DNA of 64,000 nt from Dermanyssus gallinae (GCA_003439945.1 QVRM01001405.1:62001-126000), one strand, 5' to 3'; positions 12,095 to 27,073 are shown, counted from the stretch's first letter. The notes: generated by a model not told the origin, from the letters alone. Numbers and translations are program-made.

Positions 12095-15000
12095 TCCAGC
12101 TTTATAAATGAGCGTAACTTTTTTTGAGAACGTTTGGCTATCTTCAAAAGCACCATACACATTCATCTAGCTAGCTGCGAGAACCACGAGCCATATAGGT
12201 TTAGCTAAGTTAGGTCATGTTCAGTTGCAGTGGCAGTTTTAGTAGCAGAGCAAGAATTCGGCCGTGACAAGCACGACTACCCGCAGCAGAAGCGGGTAGC
12301 CACCACTACCAGCAGATCAACCAGCCAGGGAAAAACAACGATTCTCGGTCCCGTCAGCCGGACGTGTCCCGAGAAGTAGCCTGGGCAAGCGAGTGAGCTG
12401 GCGGTTGACGGGGGCGCAGAGGGTGCGGGGTGCGCATCGAAGCAGCCAGCTGGGCCAACGTATAGACTTCCGATAATCACTGGCCGTCGTACACCGTCCG
12501 TATGAGCAACGCGTCGGCTTGACACTCTGACCAGAGTTCGAGTCGAACCAATCTCGCCTACCTCTCGGCTACGATCCTCTATGTTCTCCTAAATGCCTAT
12601 CGGCGTCGTTTCTCTTGCCACACGCTGGCACACACTCACACAGCCAGCCAGCTTGTGAGTACATTAACGCCCAAGAAGGGAAGCGGCGGGGGGAGCTCGC
12701 TAGAGGAAACGGCAAGGGGAGAAATTAGGACCAACTGTCTTCACGTCCAATTGTAGTGCTCGCTACTCGCCGTTAAGAAGTTCAATGCTACCGAGAGCTC
12801 GCTGCGTTGTCTCAGTCGCGCCCGAACGTTGACCGGCCTGACTGACTTCGAATCGAGGCTCGTTTCGTTCAACTTCACCGCTACGATCTTCTCACCGAGC
12901 TCGTGGCTTGCTTGCCTGCCTGCTTTGATCCCTCTTGGCCTTTCCAGCGACCCGCGCTCAACCAACGAGACTGATCTCTCGGTCGAGATCTTGGTTCGTT
13001 TCGAATTCGTTGTCCTCCTGTCCGCTTTTCGTCCACTTTTCCCTCTTCTCCTATAGAGACACAGGCTGAAAGACAGACGGACCGGGCAACGACGACAACG
13101 ACGACGACGACGCTGCCGCCACCAATACCCAACGACGTCTCACCGGTCGGTGAGCTGCTGTTCGATTTATGTAAATGGAAGATGGGTGTTCCCAATGCGC
13201 GCCATTCCCCACGACTCTCTCTCTCTCTGCCCGATTCAGCTCGGCTCGGTTCATCGCGACTTTCGGTGGTGGCCAGCGTACAGCGTCTTTACATGCTGCG
13301 CACAAAGGTGAACTAGCACAGTCTGCTCCACGATCTACTTCGATGCGGATGGGGGTGGACGACAACGAAGGTGACCTCGTGACAGCTCAGATACACCTAC
13401 TACAACTCAGTCACTTGTACCAATACACAACAACCAGACAACAAAAAAAACATACAAATGTATGACGTGCGATGTAGCGTGTCAATGGTGCTTCCGTTCA
13501 AGTTTCCCGCGCTCATCTACCTACGCCGTATCTTGTTGTTCTCTGCGCCAGTTTCCCGCCGTCAATATCACTACCAATGTTGTTGTTATTGTTGTTGTTG
13601 TCGTTGTTGTCGTCGTTGTTCACCTAGACATTTATAGGGATGACAACCGAAAATAAAAATGGTAATACCAGTTGGAGCAAAGTAGTCGTAATCGTAATAT
13701 ATCATGCTCGTAGTGGTGGTGGTGGTGGTGGCAGAAAAGGTGCCGTATGAGAGAGAAAAGATCTAAAGTCAAACGAATGAAGATCAGATAGGCGACCGGA
13801 TAGCGGTTGTGACTGCACATAGCGCTTGGCCGTGGCAGCGGCGGTAAAGTTTGTTGACGGCAACAACAACACCAGCAGCATTTACAACAACAACCACATT
13901 ACAATCGCTCGAAGAACAGTGGTAACAGTGGCTCTGCAGCTGCTGCTGTGGCTGCAGGTTCGACTGCTTTTTCTGTTCATCGTAGTGGGGCAGAGTTTGG
14001 CGGCTACGACCGAACGTGACAACCGACAACAACGACGATGGACTGAGGCGAGGGAAGCCGTTCACAAGTCCATCCTTCGAACAGTTGTTGTTGCTGTTGT
14101 TGTTGTTGTTGTGGACCGCCGCCGTCGTCAATTTCGACCTATAGTCGACCTATGCCGGCTTATCAAGCCTATGAGGGACGCTCTCATGTACTACCATACA
14201 GAGGCACCTTATAGGTGTATGTGAGTATGTCTCACGTAGACTAACAACTGGGTGGACCCTCAGGAGGGTCTCAGTGGCTGGCGCTGTGCTGTCAGATGGC
14301 ATCGTCGTCATCATCATCATCAGAATCATTATCATCATCATCATCATGAGTGTGGTTTTTGTTGTCATGGTTGTTGTTGTTGCCACTGCTGTCGAACTCA
14401 CCGTTGTCTGTTCGCTGTCGTCGTGTGACAGTTGACGTTCTGAGAGATGTGAGATATTGTTTGAAACAAGTGCGCATCGAACGAGCCCCGAATGCAGCAA
14501 CAAAAGCAGCAGCAGCAGCAGCCGCAGAAGCAACCATCGAACCGTGTAACCGGCTCAACCAGTAGCCGGCACGGTAACGCGGTTGGCTGCTGATTTCCAG
14601 TCTCCTGATGAGCGAGCGTCTCCAGACGACGACGACGACGAACACCAATCGGGTAGACAAGCAGATAACCAAGCTCTGCTTGTCTTGGCTGCAGCAACTG
14701 CAGCAGCGCCAAAATCATCTCGTCCGCCGACTATCGAACCAGGACCGAGAAGTCTCGGATACCGACCAATATCGCCGAACGAACGCCACGTCGGACGACG
14801 ATGAAAATGAAGATGATGTTGATGATGACGCTGACGCTATACACGCGCTGCTACATAACCCAATCGAAAATTAGCCACGGCAGCCAGCGGCACTGCTACT
14901 GGTGAGTGGGCCATGCCGACTCATGCGCGGTCATGGTGGAAATCATAGATTCACAGTAGTAATAATAGCAGTTCCACCAGTCGCTCGTCGTCGTCGTCGT

Positions 15001-15211
15001 CGTCGCCGTCATCAACGTTGTAATCGTGCTCGTAAAAAATCATACACGAAAGCAAAAGAAGAAGAAAACGAGGAGAATTAGAAGGAGAACAGACGAAAGA
15101 AAAAGGGGCAAGAGACTCGCAATAAGACAGCAGTCGACAAGCTGCGCAGCCAGATGCCATCCGGTTACTCGATATTTTCCTGCATACTGTACTTTATATC
15201 GGGTAGGATGC

Positions 15212-15220
15212 CTATATATG

Positions 15221-15267
<47 letters not shown>

Positions 15268-15279
15268 ACATATATATAT
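15212..15279. repeat. (TA)n / (TATG)n compound microsatellite
   Basis: About 68 bases of TA repeat with TATG and TACA variants at both ends. The flanks are near-palindromic, so the whole tract can fold on itself. Confidence 0.95.
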
Positions 15280-15760
15280 GCATGTGTTGTAAGATCTGGT
15301 GCCCGTAAGTAGTTGCACGAGTACATGATGGTTATAGAGCTACGAGACTCGATAGGCACCCGAGATGTACCCGATATGATTATTTGACTCGAGATCTTTC
15401 GGCTCTGTCCCACTGTTTGCCTATGCGCCTGTCTTTCTATTCGTCCGTCCGCCCGTTGGTCGGTATATCTGTTTGTCTGTCTCTTTAGCCGTTTGCGGCT
15501 ATGCTACGCTGCGCGCCGTCTTCTTCCGCCGCCGCCGCCGCCGAAGCCGAGATCAGGGCTACAGGATAGCAGGACGCCAGCTCACGACTATTATTCCGGG
15601 CCGCTCGGTCCTGTCGTGTGTGAGAGACCGAGCGCGACGACCGAGTTTCAGAGGCGCCTTGCCACAACGAGCATATGACTGAGTACTCTTTGATTGTGCT
15701 AGTTATCTGCTTTTCCCGTGTTTCCTATATAACAACTCTGCCTCATCTCTGTCTTTCTCC

Positions 15761-15778
15761 TATATATATATATATATA
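15761..15778. repeat. Short (TA)n microsatellite
   Basis: Eighteen-base TA run. Confidence 0.9.
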
Positions 15779-16396
15779 GGTGTGTTGAAGTATCGATAGT
15801 GTGGTGCCACAAGTATACCTTTAGGACCGCTTCGGTCGGTCGGTCGTCTTGTCTCGACAACTCGGCTGCCAGGGCCGGCTGCTAGGGGTGTGAACCCCCG
15901 CCGAGCAGCGGCAGCAGCAGCGTCAAAGATCGTCAAGCGTCGAGCGAGCATCATGCTGCTAGATCTTCTAGATCAGTGGCTACTTGTCTTTGCGCTGCGT
16001 CGTGGTCGTGGCGTCACAGGACCCAACCTGCAGTTGGGTGGAACAACGATTGTCGTCGTCATTGTTGTCTCGTCGTAGTTGCGTCGTAGTCGAAACAACT
16101 ACTGCAAACAACAATAGTACCAACACTGAATCAACCTTGAGACGCAGCAGCAGCAGAAGAAGAAGAAGGCGATGGGCGGAGTGGAATGGAGGGGGGTTCG
16201 TAAAGGAGGTGGTCCGTGGGGGAGGCAACCATCTCCTAGCGAGGAGAAAACCACCCCAGAACACGGTCTCTCACCCACCCAGCCCATACATCGATGGGAC
16301 GATCGACGATACATACAAACGTCCACTCACACACTCAGTGTTCGCGCTCGACTCGACGCCTTGGCAACATTCCCCAGCCGACGAACGGTGTCCTTA

Positions 16397-16411
16397 CCCC
16401 CCCCCCCCCCC
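16397..16411. repeat. Poly-C run (15 C)
   Basis: Fifteen cytosines, flanked by unique sequence on both sides. Confidence 0.9.
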
Positions 16412-19400
16412 GCGACCAAATAACCAGATAGGCCACGAGTACGAGGCAGGCTAGAGCGTCCAATGACCAGCAGACACGACTAACCGTAACAGCTAAATCC
16501 AATCCAATACCATTAGCAGTTAGCAGTGGCCAGCTGCAAGCCGCAGCCGATAGGTGCTGTCAGCCTCCCGGAGTCTGGCCGCTCTCCGCTCGTAGAAGAG
16601 CGTCGCGTCGTACCGATATACTATACTACTAGTACTACTACTACTACAACAATAAAGGAACGATGAGTCAGCTCAGCCAAGTAGCACAAAGTACCGTCGT
16701 AGTACCGCCGCTGTTCCAGTTGTAGTTAGTGCGCGCGATATGAGACAGCGCAGCATTTTTAGTAGTACTCTACGATTGGTTTAACGTGTGCTGAGTCTTG
16801 CTAGTCGCATTGTCTCCGCCTATCTATGGAGTCTGGAGTATTCAGTGTGTTTTTCTTTCATCTCGAACTTCCTTAACTCTCTGTCTTTCTCTCTTTCTCT
16901 CTCCCTCGTTGTCCTCCCCCCGTCACTCTCTGCCGTTCTCCCTATCGGTATTTCTCTCGATTTTCCATGTTGTCTGCAAGTCCTTGGTCTTGTGGCTTGG
17001 TAGTCCTCCTTCACCGGGTTTTCGTACCGATCGTCTAGAACAGCTAACTACCCGACTGGTTGGTCGGGCAGACGGCTCTTCGAGAAGGCTCGATTGTTGT
17101 TGTTGTTGTCGTCGTCGTTGTTGTTGTTGTTGTTGTTGTTGTCGGCGGCGTTGCTGTAGTCGTCGCCACCAATGCTTGATTCTTCTTTTTCTTCTTTTTT
17201 CTCGTTTTCCTTTGGGTTTTCCTTGCGGCGTTTCTCCCGGTCGGCGTTGACCGCTGCTCGTCCCCCTGCTTGTCACACCGCTTGTCCTACAAGTTGCCAG
17301 TTGTCCATCGAATTGCGCGCTCTGTTCGCACAGCGCACCGGTTTGATCGTCTTCCCCCTACCCGCCATCCTACTCCCCTATTCCTCCATTGTACGCTCCC
17401 TGTTTAATAGTATTCCTCTATCTTTTTCTCACGTTCTCTGTTGGTGTTTCTTTTTCTTTCTCGATATCTCGCACATTTTTATCGTCGCTTATCTTGCGTC
17501 TCAGTGGCTCCTCTATATTTTTCTCCCCTGGTTTGTTAGACGAGACGGAGATGAAATTCGATGGACAGAAGAAGAGCGGAACAAAGGAAAATGAGGAGGA
17601 GCTGGGGACGGAATGGGAAAAGGAGAGAAGGAGCGGAGAAGCAGAGAGAGAGATAGTTAGGACCGTGAGCAGGAGAAGGCGGAGACGAAAAAGAAAAACG
17701 AAACACGACCAGGGAACTAGCGGCAACAGTGTTTCTTGTCGTCAGAGTAGTAACAGCGATCATCATCGTGGTCGCGGCCGCGCTCGTAGTAATGGCGCGC
17801 TACTTGTCGTCGTTGTTGTTGTCGTCATCGGCGTCGTAGCAGCAGCAGCAGGCCGAAGCCGTGAACGACGACGACGACCACGACGACGAGTGGCCACCCT
17901 GCAATTGCGCTTTGACCGCGACGCTACTGCTGCTGCTGCTGCTGCTGTTGATGCTCGCCGAGGATGGTCGCGGCTGGAGAGCGGCTGTACATGGCGGTGC
18001 AGGACGGCTGGATAGCCGGTTGGCCAACGGGATAGTGGTGGTGATGGTAGTGGTGGTGGTGGTGGTGGTCGTGATGGTGATGGTAGAGGTGGTGGCGGTG
18101 GTGGTGGTGATCGTCGTCGTTGTCGTCGGCGACGACATCGACGCGCTCCAGAGGAGGAACGGCATCGAGCTCTGCTGGAGCTGGTGTTTGCTGACCGATC
18201 GTGGGTAGAGCACCGCGATTGTCCTGCTGTTACTGTTAATACTACTGTTGCTGTTAATGCTGTTGCTGCTGCTACTGTTACTGTTAATGCTATTGCTGCT
18301 GCTGTTGTTGTTGATGCCTCCGCGTCCGCCACTACTACTTTTGATGCTGTTTCGGCAGTGGCAGGCATATAGCGGCGGCGGTTGGTTGGTTGGACTCTAG
18401 ATCACTCCAGACTCAAACTAAGCGCAGCAAACAAGCAACTAAACCCAACAGCCAGCCAGTCAACCAGCCAAGGATCAATGGTTGGCTTCTGCCGCTAGAC
18501 GATACTGCTTCTACGATGCTGTTTCTGCTGCTGCTGCTGCGGCTGTGGCTGCTACTCCGGGTGTACCAAGCCACTGGTCTACCGGACATCTGCCGAACAC
18601 CGCCGCCGGCCGCGATGCTGCGTTCGCTACTCGTCGAGAGAGCATCGAACGAGATGATGACGAGAGGAAGAAAAGGAAGACCAAGAAGAAGAAGAAGAAG
18701 AAGAGGAAAAATGATGAAAAGAAGGCACACTCAGCGATGTTGCTGATGCTGATGCGGCTACCCTACTCCACCATCACCTTCTGTGCCATCACCTTCTGCG
18801 CCTTCCTCCATAACCACTGCTGTTAGCTGTTTCGCCTATCGCTTCTATATCTATCTCATCCATAGATCGGTGGGTCGGTCGGCCTGTCTATGTATCGGTC
18901 GGTCAGACGAACGCTGGCCAACACTCGTAGTGGTAGTAGTAGTCGAAGCAGCATATAGTGGCAGCGGCTGGCCCGCCCGCGGCCATTGCGGACATCTCGG
19001 ACTCCTGACCATTAATGAACGCCGTGATCTATGGATCCACTGTTGGCTACAATCGGCTCTCACTCTGTCTCTCGTTCAGTTTCCGTCTCTCGTCCTTCGT
19101 AGATAGACTTCTCTATCGCTCGCTTAACTTCTCCCTATAGAAATGTCTCTCTTTTTCCCGTCGGTTATTCCAGCCGCAGCCGCAGCAGCAGCAACAGCAG
19201 GGTCCAGTAAGCGGCGTTCTGTGGAGATCGCAACCCCCCATAGACAATCAAGAAGGCGGTGGCGGTGACGGTGATGATCGTCATGGTTATTCTGGTGATG
19301 ATGATGATTGTGATGATGATTGTGCTGGCGACGGCGGCTGTAGCGGCAGCCTATCTGTGTATGTGTGTGGTTTGTGTGTGAGTTTGCTTGTGTGTGTGAG

Positions 19401-19676
19401 TTTGCTTATGTGTGGCTACCCGTGTTCTTACGGACGCTGTATGGTTGGTCTTAAGTATAGTGTGTAAGTGAGTGTGTGACTGTGACAGTCTGTCGATCTG
19501 TCTGTCTCAATGTGTGTACCGTACATGAATGTACTCTGTGTGTGTTTCCGTGTATGTTTGTCTAGTTAGATGGACAGATAGAGAGATATATAGATAGATG
19601 TGAACACCGTGCCGCCGCCGCCGCCCAGCCTCGTCCTACCAAGCGGTCGTCACTGTCGTATTTCTTGTCCTTTCAC

Positions 19677-19756
19677 TCCCCCACTCTCCCTCTCTCTCCC
19701 GTTCCCCCCACTCTCCCTCTCTCTCCCGTTCCCCCACTCTCCCTCTCTCTCTCTCT
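19677..19756. repeat. Pyrimidine-rich tandem repeat
   Basis: A unit of about 30 bases made of CCACTCTCCCTCTCTCTCCC plus GTTCCCC is repeated about two and a half times. The copies differ by one C in the C-run. The tract then continues as (CT)n. Confidence 0.85.
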
Positions 19757-22700
19757 GTCTCCCTCTTTCGTCAAGTTCCTGACTGGCTGCCTGCTCTGGC
19801 TGTTGGCCCCGTCACCCCAGCCGTGGTGGTCGGAGTCGACCAACCGCAAACCACAATTAATACAATCCCAATGCGCTTCGGACGGAGCATGTCGCCAATA
19901 TGACGATGATCGTCCGAGTCAGTTGTAGCCGCCGTCGTCGTAGCAATAGTGGTAGTGCTCGAGGAATTGGTCGCGATGGTCATAGTGTGGTGATGGTAGC
20001 GTCATAGCGTTATAGCGTCCACTTCCCTCCCCACACACAACCCCCCGCCAGCCACCGTCTCGTCCCGCCGCACCCCCAGCTTCTCCTGTTCCTCAGTTCG
20101 GCTTGTTGTTCGCTTGAGGCCTCAGTAGGACAGTATCATAATAGTAATAATAATAACAACACCAACAACAACAACAACATTCGCAGCAGCAACAGCAGCA
20201 CAAATAACCGTCTGCCAGACGCCGGGTCCATCTGTTGTAATGCGAACCTTGTCCAAGAAGGAAGAGAAACCCGGTGCGTTTCTTACGATGTGTGTGTGTG
20301 TGCGATCTCAGCGCGCGCGCGGTCGACAGCGCGTCCGAATTGAGTTAGTCAGTCAGTCAGTGAGTGTCCACTGCGAAGGCCACGACGATGGCCGTAAGTC
20401 GCTGGCGCTTTTTCATGCGCCCGCCAAAGCAGCGCCGCACAAAGGCGTGCCTGCATTAGTGCTAATTACGAAAGGAGATTCTCAGGAGATCCGCTCTCTC
20501 GGAAGTCCGCCAAAGAACGCCAAATGAGGCTCTGCCTTCGCAGGGCGTCGCACTGCCACTTTACGAGTGGACATTCGCCCAGTCTCTATATGCCGGTATA
20601 TATGTATATCGTCTTCGAGTACTGACAATCGCTCGCTGAGGTCCCGGTCCTCTGAGATTCCATTCTCTAATTGCCATTTGTCGGTCCGCTGGTTAAAGCG
20701 ACGACGAATCGTGCGACCGGTATCAGCGGCAACGGGAGTAATTACTTTATTCATCATTATTCATCAACTACGTTATAGTGGTATAGCTCTAGTAGTACTA
20801 AGCGTCGTAATTGTCCTAGTAGTAGTCGCATTCATCTGGGACGAAGCAATCGAGCAGAATACTCGAGACGAACGAGCCACTGCTGGTGAGGTTGACGGTC
20901 CGACCGAAAAGTAGCTGTTCGTCGAGGTCCCCTTTCCCCCCCCCCCATATATCCAACGTGCGGCTTGGCCTTGGAGTACGGACTCCTCCATGCAGATGAG
21001 GTGCGTCCATCTGCGGCGTACTACCGACGGCGGCGCCACCCATTTTCGCGTTTGCCAATGACGGCCTGCCAGAATCGAGAGGTCTACCATCACATCCATC
21101 GAGAGACTAGGACAAGTCAGCTGGCAGAAAGAATCAAACCGATGTGGTGGTAGGAGGAGATTGTTAGTGGTGAATAACTAGGCCAGCCAAGCGGGGCAGC
21201 CATATTTTCAACATCGTCAGCAACAGACGCAGCAGCCGCTGCTCTCCGTTCTCCAAGTCTCCAAGTGCGCAACAGTAACGTTGCGTCGGTCGGTCGGTCG
21301 GTAATCACCAAAGTACATCGCCGAACAACCGTAGCAGCTGCCACGGCGGGTGGGTGAGTGGGTACGACTATTAATTACTAAAGCTAGTGCGTTCGATCGG
21401 TTTCTACGATCAAGACTTCCAGCATCGGCATTCGTTGCTGCTGCTGCTGCTTCTGCTGTTGGTGCTGCTGCTGCTGCGATGCGGTGAGACCAATTCGAAT
21501 GGCGTTAGGTAAACATACTCGTCAGAGGTCTCTTGGCTAGTAGTAGTAGTAGCAGTAATAGCAACAGCAGTATTGGCCGCATCCAGCCTTCCATATAGCC
21601 GCGGCCGTCGTCGTCGTCGTGGGCATGCTCGTCTTATTCCAGAGCTTGGTGGGCAGTTTTTAAGCTTGCTTGTCGCGTTTAAGCCTTCTCTTTCTCTATC
21701 TTCTTCGCTTTCTCTCTTCTCTCGCTCATTGTACTCCTCTTTCCACTTGATATCTCGTTTACGAAGCGGCGGAAATATCCTGGCAGAGATCTAGAGCGAG
21801 CTAGAAGGGGATGCCAGAAAGAGAGAGAGAGAGAGAGGGGTCAAGGAAAATATACACAAAGATGACGATGACGATGACGACGATGGCGATGAACACACCG
21901 AGAACGTGGCGGCGGTGCCTCCGTGCTACCAAGCCAATTATTTTCCACGTCGACCGTCAATGGCGTCACGTTCAGACTCACAGACAACTGTGAGTTGCTC
22001 AGTATGAGGAGAGAGAGCGTCGTCACCTTCCCCATCGTCGTCGTCGGCGGCGCCGCTACTACCACCACCACCACCATCAACATCATCATCATAATCATCA
22101 TAATCACCGCTACCACCACGATCATGGGGATCAATCATGGTTATCAACAAATAGATCAATGGACGGATGGATGGATGGATTGATTGAATCATAGGTGAAT
22201 CGATGAACGAACATCTGCTAGCCAACAGGGTAGAATTGTGTTGTTTTGCCTGTTTGGTGGCGACGGCGCTGGCGCAGCTTCGAGGCTTTGCTTGGCTCGC
22301 AACAGTGTGGCGGCGCTGGGTGGAGTGGGCCGGCCTGAGGTGGGGCGCTTCAGGCCAACGTTGTAGTAGCTCGTGTAGTAGCAATGTAATAGTAATAGTA
22401 GTAGCAGTAGTAGTAGTAATAGTTAGTAGTAGTAGTAGTAGTTGCTGCTCTAATAGATGGAGAAACCGAAGATAAACTAGAAAACGAAGATAAACTAGAC
22501 GACAGACTGTTGTTTGTGTAGGCGCGGGTGGTTGTTGGTTGGTTGGTTGGTTGGTTGGCTTGTTGGTTAGGAGTCACCAGGTTAGCCGCCTGCAACATTC
22601 TCCACCACCGGTAAAGGCAGACATCGAGGCAAGGCGCTCGTAGCACGACCTACGCTATACACACACACACCCACCATACAATCTATACATACACAAGCGC

Positions 22701-22705
22701 GTATG

Positions 22706-22757
<52 letters not shown>
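22701..22757. repeat. (TA)n microsatellite
   Basis: About 57 bases of TA repeat with a TATG interruption, flanked by GTATGTGTGT on the right. Confidence 0.95.
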
Positions 22758-22758
<1 letters not shown>

Positions 22759-25479
22759 TCGTATGTGTGTGTATGCCAATTCGATTGCGATTGTACCTGG
22801 CGTTGGTGGTGATGCTGTTGCCGTTGTTCTGATGCTGCTGCTGCTGTGCTGCTGACAATCGACAATATGCCAATGTTTGTTTGAGCTCGACAGCCGGCTG
22901 CAGACAGCAAGCGACTGATTTCCTCCCGCGCGTCCCTGCCTCTCATGTTCATCTCTCATCTCTCATCTCTTCTCTCTAATCATGGCCCAATCTCGTTCGG
23001 CGCGTTACCGGCGCGTCTGTCTCTCGCGTTTGCAATCACCCATCGCCGATTCGAGCAACTATCACTAACTCATTTCTTCGATCACGGGCCGAAGAAAGCA
23101 GTCCGACCCCCAGTAAGATCTTAGCAGGGATAGAGACAGCGGCCACTGATTGACAGCAATGGCAGGCAGGGAGACAGACAGACAGACAACTGGCAACGCA
23201 GTCGTTGTCTGTCTGTCTGTCTTCTTTCTTGCCTAGCTCTCTGCCTGGGCGGCTCGACAACGTTACGTACTACTTACTGCTACCGACTGAAGCAGCGTCA
23301 CACTTAATAATCATAGCCAAATTATTTATGATGATGATGACGACGACGACGATGATGTTGACGATGATTGTATATTAGGTTCCACGTCTAATGCCTGAAC
23401 ACTGTTATATGTAAGCCATGGTGGCGGCGGCGGCAACAACAACAACAACAACAACAACAAAAGCAGCATCATCACCATCAGCGCCGCAAGGTGTTTACAA
23501 GGAAGCAGCAGCTATGGACTGCATTCGGATAAGGAATATTCAAACTTTCAGAGGTTAGACCGAGGTAAAGCAGCAAGAATTGTAGTTGCCGCCAATTTTC
23601 GCTTCCAGACTGATCTGACTTTTGTTGTTGTTCTTCTTTTGCTTGGCGTTGTTAACGTTGTTCCTAGCACTGTGTTGTTGTTGTTGTTGCGGTTGTGGTT
23701 AGTTAGAGTTGACCGTACCAGAAGCATCATCATCCTCATCAGCAGCAGCAGCAGTTGAAGTAGCAGAGCAGCTGCTGTTGGCTGTGCTGGGATCGTTGTC
23801 GTCCTATGTATTCATAGGCTCTTTGACGATCAACCATTGCCACTCATTGGCAGACTGGCTCACCGTGTTGTTGTCATTGCTGTTGTTGTTGTCGTCATGA
23901 TTGTTGTGGTCGTGCCGCTGCCGTAGCAGCTCTTTTTCACTTGAGTAGCCAAAGGCAAGGTCCCACTCAGCCGCAGACAACAACAACAACAACAACAACA
24001 ACAGCGGCGGTGACGGCTGCGACGACGACGACAAACGACGTGTAAACATCGACGACCACGAAGGCAGCGCCAGCCGGGGCGGCGGCGGCGGCGGCAGCGG
24101 CGGTGGCGGCGAGGCTGATGGCACTCGAATCGAAGACGACCACAGACAGACACCACGAGACGACAGGCTGAAGCGGTACCACCACCACCAACACCGGCAC
24201 CACCGGCACCAGCAGAGGCCCCGAAAAAGGGCGCGACCCAACCAGAAGGGTCAGAGAATCACAGAACGAGAGGGATAAATATATATAAATATATATGGAG
24301 AGAGAGCGAAAGAATGAGAAGGAAACGAAATACACAGAAAGAGTAGGGACACGAGAGAGATAGAGAGAGTATACAAACAGAGTGTAAAAGATAGAGAGGG
24401 AAAAACGGAATGGGGGAGATAGAGAGATCCATCATCTCAACACAAACCGTGTTAGGCGAGGAAAGACTATTGTTCCGTCAGTCACTCAGTCAGTCAGTCG
24501 GGCCGGCGGACGGGCGGGTGGCGGATGGGTGAGCCATAACAACAACAATCGCAGCAGCAGCAGCAGCAACAATAACAACAACAACAACAATATCAGCAGC
24601 AGCAGCAAGAGAAACAGTGGCGACAGAAATACAACAACTACAAGTACAACAACAACAACGTCGCTGCTGCTGCTGCTCCACAGATCTGTCTCAGTAACAA
24701 ATCACCGTCATCACGAAAAACTGTAACAGCAAGAACCAAAAAAAACCAACAACGACGACCGCAAACATAACAACAGCAGCAGCATCCTAGAATGCTTCTT
24801 TTACGCCAATAACCGGGTCGTTGATACACCGTCGATCGTACAACAACAACGATGACGACGACGACGACAGTGATAACAACGGCACTACCAACAATCATCT
24901 CTGACCTGATCATTCCTGATGATCTCCCACCTATCTACCTATCTATGCGCGTATCGACGTCGAGACTACTCACTCATGTTTCTCACTCTTCGCTACCGTT
25001 CGCCATCTAGCTCACCCCGTCTCCGCCTTACTTACTTAGGACTGGGATTCGGATCAAAGTATCGTCCCTTTTTACGCAAGAAGAAGTCGCGGCGCCGGTT
25101 GTTGCTGCGACACACAGACGCTGGCGATTGTGGTGCTGATCCACCCCCACCAGCAACAACAACGACAACAACAACAAAACAACAACAACAACCACGGTGG
25201 CAGCAGCGGCGACGACACGCCGACCACCATGTAGACGTGACACGTTGTTTACTTTTCATCAAATCATCATCTTTGATGGCAACTAGAACCAGAGCAACAG
25301 CAGCTGCAGCAGCATCAGCATCACGCCACCGCTACAGTGCTGTTCTTCCTGACCACATTCAGATGTAGTAGAAGTAGTAGTATTCGTAGCAGTATTAGTA
25401 GTAGCATTGGTCGCAACACTCGGCAAACTCGGCTCTAACGATACAGCAGCTGAAGTCACAGCAATTGAACTAAAAGCAG

Positions 25480-25482
<3 letters not shown>

Positions 25483-25548
<66 letters not shown>
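25483..25548. repeat. (TA)n microsatellite, 66 bases
   Basis: One of the longest pure TA runs in the window, with no interruption. Its perfect purity suggests recent expansion or slippage. Confidence 0.95.
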
Positions 25549-25551
<3 letters not shown>

Positions 25552-27025
25552 CAAGCAGCAGCCAAAAGACACTCCCTCGCACAAACAACATCATACATCA
25601 TCGGTATTTGACGTCAACGCACGCCCGTCATGTTTAGCAACGTCGGCGTCGTCGTAGCATCGTCGTCGTTGTTGTTATACTTAGTTATGACTGCTGCTGC
25701 TGCTGCTGCCGCTGCGGCTTCTTTTGGAAAAGTATTTTCATTTATTTACTGCTTCTGCTGCCGCCGCGGCTGTTGCTGTTGGCGGGGGCAACATTGGCGG
25801 TTGCTCCGGCAGTTGTAACTAAAGCTGAGGAACCGAACAACAACAACGACGACACCGAGCGCTCGATGATGGCGCAGACCACTTCAACAGTATCGCCCCT
25901 TTAACTTGCCCCTACGGGCTCGTATCTCTATCCAAGTCGCTTTGCTGCTGCAGCTGCTGCTGCTGCTGCTGCCGCTGGCGCCGCAACAACAACAATAACA
26001 ACAACAGCAGCAGGAGCAGCGGCTAGTTGAAGATAATGATAGCCTATCGTCGGGCAGTTGGTGAACATGCATACGTTCACTGCAACCAGAAGCCACTTTG
26101 ATCATTACAAGGACTAGTAGTTCTACTACTACTACTACTACTACTACGACTACCAAGGCTACGACGACGAAAGCTTCTACAAGTGGCTAACTGGTTGGCT
26201 GGCACGCTGGCCGAGCCTTGATAGGGGTGGACTATTCTTAACATTATCATTCTCAGCATCGGTCGTGTTCATCATTGTCACTGGCGCCGAACGAATTGAT
26301 TGGAGTTTGCGTTGTTACGTTACGAAAGTGAACCGACTCAACACGACACTCATAACAACAACGACACGGTGGTGACGACGACGACGACGACAACAACAAC
26401 GCTACGACGACGACGGTGTCAATTACAGCACACTGAACGAAATGAGACGTCTGCTTTAAATGTCTCAATTTTTCCACATAGCCTCATAGCTGGCTGGATG
26501 CTGACTGAGGTTGGTTGGCCTCTCTCTCTCGGTAGTTGCCGAATATAGGCTCTCCTGTCGAATATCTGTTGTCTCTGTTCAGCTTTTCCGTTCAGCCGTT
26601 CCGCTATGATCATCATCGATGACGCTGCTTGTTGGGATGAGCCTGCGGCCTGCGCCCACCATGTTGCTGAGCTGATATCGACTACGTTACGACTAGGACG
26701 GGTTCACGCCGGCTCTTGCTGCTAATGGTTTTGGCCTAGAGAGACCGTCGACGGCACAAGAAGACGGCCGAAATGGAAGGAAAACGGAAGGCGCCAAGGA
26801 GGGAAAAGAGAAGGAAAAGGAGATCATGAAGAAGAAGAAGATTGCGGGAGCTGCTGTAGCAGCTTTCTTCTGAGGCCTTCTCCTCTCTCTCCCCCTTTCC
26901 CTGGCTCTCTCTCTCTCTGTATCGCTATTTTTAAGCAGACACCACGATTATTACTATTACTACAGGCCAGCATAGCGCTCACTCATTCGGCTAATGATTT
27001 ATTTGAATTACGTGCGAGCTAGCGA

Positions 27026-27073
27026 GCGGGAGGGAGAGTGGACAGGCGGGCGGGAGGGAGAGTGGACAGGCGG
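27026..27073. repeat. 24-bp tandem repeat, two copies
   Basis: Two perfect copies of a unit beginning GCGGGAGGGAGAGTGGACAG (27,026-27,049 and 27,050-27,073), followed by the start of a diverging third. Confidence 0.85.

Larger units (their letters stand above)
10141..20000. other. Microsatellite-saturated non-coding block, part 2
   Basis: No gene is recognisable. The stretch contains homopolymer C and G runs, (GA)n/(CT)n tracts (for example 10,639-10,661, 16,880-16,910 and 19,680-19,756), (TA)n arrays and several GTT or GGT fields (13,570-13,620; 14,085-14,115; 17,095-17,155; 18,035-18,125). The most unique part is about 11,380-12,010. No domain or intact gene structure was seen. Confidence 0.75.

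Noticed and set aside
12480..12550. tRNA-like segment with GAGTTCGAGTCGAACC
   Set aside because: There is no 5-bp T-stem with a 7-base loop and no cloverleaf partner arms.
17763..18368. 201-codon minus frame rich in Ser, Pro, Thr and Arg
   Set aside because: It is produced by GGT/GTC triplet fields, and all three frames are similarly open. No family resemblance.
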